A stretch of DNA of 6,367 nucleotides from an uncultured Eubacteriales bacterium (GTDB taxonomy: Bacteria > Bacillota > Clostridia > Christensenellales > Aristaeellaceae). The first letter of the stretch is position 1, and each line of letters starts with the position of its first letter. The stretch is from NCBI GenBank assembly GCA_900553905.1, contig USFL01000092.1:1-6367 (forward strand), given 5' to 3'. The position numbers were made by a program, and so were the translations under genes. Shown here in pieces: positions 4,983 to 6,367 of the stretch. The notes below the pieces were generated by a model that saw nothing but the letters and a program-made list of their open reading frames with translations, searched no databases and was not told where the DNA came from.

Positions 4983-6230
4983 ATGAAAAAAACGGAATGG
5001 CTGAACCGCAACTTTGTCTTTCTGCTGCTGGGGCAGATCAGCTCCCTCATCGGCAACGGTACGCTGAAATTCGCCCTGGCGATGTACGTGCTGGAGCGCA
5101 CCGGCTCCGCTGCCGTATTCGCGGGGATGCTGTCCGCGGCCATGCTTCCTACCATCGTGCTGTCGCCCTTCGGCGGCGTGCTGGCGGACCGGATGAACCG
5201 CCGCGCTTTGATGATCGCGCTGGACGCCCTCTCCGGCCTTGCGGCGCTGCTTGCCGGCGCTGCGCTGCCGCTGGGATGCGACTTGCCGCTCATCTCCGCG
5301 CTGCTGGTGGCATTGTCGGCGCTGGGGGCCTTTGAATCGCCCACGGTGCAGGCGTGCGTGCCCCAGATGCTTTCGGGGGACGCGCTGGAGAAGGGCAACG
5401 CGGCGGTCAGTCAGGCGGCGGCGCTGGCCTCGCTGGCGACCCCGTTTCTGGGCAGCGTGGTTTACACCGCGGTTGGCATGGTCCCCGTGCTGTATGCGGC
5501 GGCGGCCTGCTTCCTGCTGACGGCATGCCTGGAGGGTTTTATCCGCCTGCCGCCCGTGCAGGCGGGCCGGATGCAGAGCGCGGCCATGCTGCGGGCCGAC
5601 CTGCGGGCCGACCTGCGGGCGGGCCTGCGCTTTCTGTGCCGGGAGCAGCCCGACGTTTTGAAATGGCTGCTGCTGGCCGCGCTGACGAGCCTGTTCATCG
5701 CGGGCACGGCGGTCGTGGGCTTTCCCTTTCTGGTGCGCACGGTGCTGGGCCTTTCGGCGGAGCTCTATGGCGCGGCGGAAAGCGCCATGGCTGTTGCGGC
5801 GGTACTGGGCAGCCTGTTTGCGGGGCTGACGGCCGGGCGGCTGCGGCTTTGCCTGGCCTGGGTGTTTCTGGGCGTGGGCGCGGCGCTGGCGCTGGCAGGC
5901 GGAGCGTTTCTTGTGCCGCTGGACGCGATGGGCCGCTACCTCGCCCTGACGGCCATGTTCTGCGCCTGCCAGTTCGGGTGCAGCGTGTTTTCCACCTGCG
6001 CCATCTCCGCCATTCAGCGGCGCACACCCGAAGCGATGATGGGCAAGGTGATGGCCTACGTATTCACGCTGTCCCTGTGCGCCCAGCCCCTGGGACAGAT
6101 CTTCTACGGCGCGCTCTTTGACCGGTGCGGGGCGAGGGCATACTGGGTGCTGGTTCCCAGCGGCCTGCTGGTGTGCCTGGCCGGTGTGCTGTCCCGCAGG
6201 CTTCTGCGACGGATGGGAAAGGGGGAATGA
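4983..6230 (+). CDS. Major facilitator superfamily exporter (MFS_3 / macrolide-efflux MefA-like)
   Basis: This 415-residue integral membrane protein should be a proton-driven drug or metabolite exporter. It starts MKKTEWLNRNFVFLLLGQIS, as in MefA/EntS-type MFS_3 proteins where a charged N-terminus leads into a first helix containing GQ-x-x-S. An MFS motif A-like loop 'GGVLADRMNRR' lies at 64-74. About twelve hydrophobic segments can be followed, with a basic central loop (about 186-224) dividing two halves. 'IQRRTPEAMMGKVMAYVF' (344-361) is a typical second-half loop of this subgroup. Length matches the family. The ATG has AAAGGAG (4967-4973) 9 bases upstream. It lies behind a TetR gene and carries the same operator as tetR, so it is probably induced by a substrate. 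A macrolide substrate must not be assumed, since MFS_3 proteins export varied compounds including siderophores. Three near-identical 12-base units lie in the central loop. Confidence 0.92.
   Translation: MKKTEWLNRNFVFLLLGQISSLIGNGTLKFALAMYVLERTGSAAVFAGMLSAAMLPTIVLSPFGGVLADRMNRRALMIALDALSGLAALLAGAALPLGCDLPLISALLVALSALGAFESPTVQACVPQMLSGDALEKGNAAVSQAAALASLATPFLGSVVYTAVGMVPVLYAAAACFLLTACLEGFIRLPPVQAGRMQSAAMLRADLRADLRAGLRFLCREQPDVLKWLLLAALTSLFIAGTAVVGFPFLVRTVLGLSAELYGAAESAMAVAAVLGSLFAGLTAGRLRLCLAWVFLGVGAALALAGGAFLVPLDAMGRYLALTAMFCACQFGCSVFSTCAISAIQRRTPEAMMGKVMAYVFTLSLCAQPLGQIFYGALFDRCGARAYWVLVPSGLLVCLAGVLSRRLLRRMGKGE
5589..5624 (+). repeat. Three tandem 12-base units in the central loop of the exporter gene
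   Basis: CTGCGGGCCGAC occurs at 5589-5600 and 5601-5612, followed by a variant CTGCGGGCGGGC at 5613-5624. They code LRAD-LRAD-LRAG in the cytoplasmic loop between the two transporter halves. The unit keeps frame, so copy number could vary without destroying the protein. Confidence 0.85.
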
Positions 6231-6277
6231 CGCGGCACAGGCGGGCAGCCGCCTCGCAAAAACCCCCAACCTGGGTA

Positions 6278-6306
6278 TTGCCTCCTCCACGCAAGTATGA
6301 TATAAT
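6278..6306 (+). promoter_or_regulatory. Promoter of the tRNA-Leu gene
   Basis: A -35-like TTGCCT (6278-6283) and a perfect -10 TATAAT (6301-6306) are 17 bases apart. Transcription should begin near 6313, about five bases before the mature tRNA 5' end at 6318. The exporter stop is 47 bases further upstream; a 6-bp stem (6239-6244 with 6249-6254) lies there but has no U-tract. Confidence 0.85.
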
Positions 6307-6317
6307 ACCCCATACGT

Positions 6318-6367
6318 GCCGGTGTGATGGAATTGGCAGACGTGACGGACTCAAAATCCGTTGGGCT
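6318..6367 (+). tRNA. tRNA-Leu (anticodon CAA), 3' part beyond window
   Basis: The acceptor strand GCCGGTG (6318-6324) is followed by a leucine-type D arm (GGAATTGGCAGAC). The anticodon stem ACGGA/TCCGT then encloses the loop CTCAAAA, giving anticodon CAA, which reads the UUG leucine codon. The bases after the anticodon stem (TGGGCT) would start the long variable arm expected of a class II tRNA. The variable arm, T arm and 3' acceptor lie outside the window, so the type rests on the 5' half only. Confidence 0.9.

Noticed and set aside
6239..6254. Hairpin after the exporter as a terminator
   Set aside because: The 6-bp stem AGGCGG/CCGCCT has no following U-tract on either strand, so intrinsic termination is not supported.
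4899..6290. Long minus-strand open frame opposite the exporter
   Set aside because: The composition is low-complexity (Gln, Arg, His, Gly, Ala) and it mirrors the GC-rich transporter codons; the plus-strand protein is a clear MFS exporter.
6318..6367. tRNA gene as an integration site of a mobile element
   Set aside because: Only the 5' half of the tRNA is visible, and no integrase or repeated tRNA 3' end is present in the window.

Overview
The window is very G+C-rich and reads as ordinary chromosome of a Gram-positive anaerobe, most likely a high-GC member of the Clostridia. The basis is strong AGGAG-type ribosome binding sites, near-consensus sigma-A promoters, a signal-less multi-LysM protein next to a short 'MDIYPTLRDL' protein of a type I associate with Clostridia, and a zinc-ribbon membrane protein. 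The organism call is inference. No phage structural genes, transposase, CRISPR array or toxin-antitoxin pair is visible.

Layout, left to right. (1) A plus-strand SNF2-family helicase/translocase fills about 1-1762 and is open at the left edge. (2) A minus-strand pair converges on it: a 59-residue protein (2652-2831) followed by a three-LysM protein (1767-2591) with a Thr/Gln/Gly repeat linker. The helicase and LysM stop codons are only 4 bases apart. (3) A 77-base divergent intergenic region carries a perfect 10-bp inverted repeat. (4) A plus-strand pair follows: a zinc-ribbon protein with two membrane segments (2909-3679) overlapping a GNAT acetyltransferase (3660-4121) by 20 bases. (5) A regulated efflux unit comes next: a TetR-family repressor (4215-4856) with a perfect-consensus promoter and terminator, then an MFS_3-type exporter (4983-6230). 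(6) A tRNA-Leu(CAA) gene with its own promoter is cut by the right edge.

The best-supported functional story is the efflux unit. A 23-bp site matching at 22 positions occurs in inverted orientation at the tetR promoter (4179-4201) and again just before the exporter gene (4892-4914). The repressor therefore probably controls both itself and the pump, with release by an unknown ligand. The other genes are individually recognisable but not clearly linked in function. I do not see convincing evidence for a wholly new system. The items most worth a second look are the twin operators, the small unannotatable gene, the hairpin between the divergent genes, and the repeat linker of the LysM protein.
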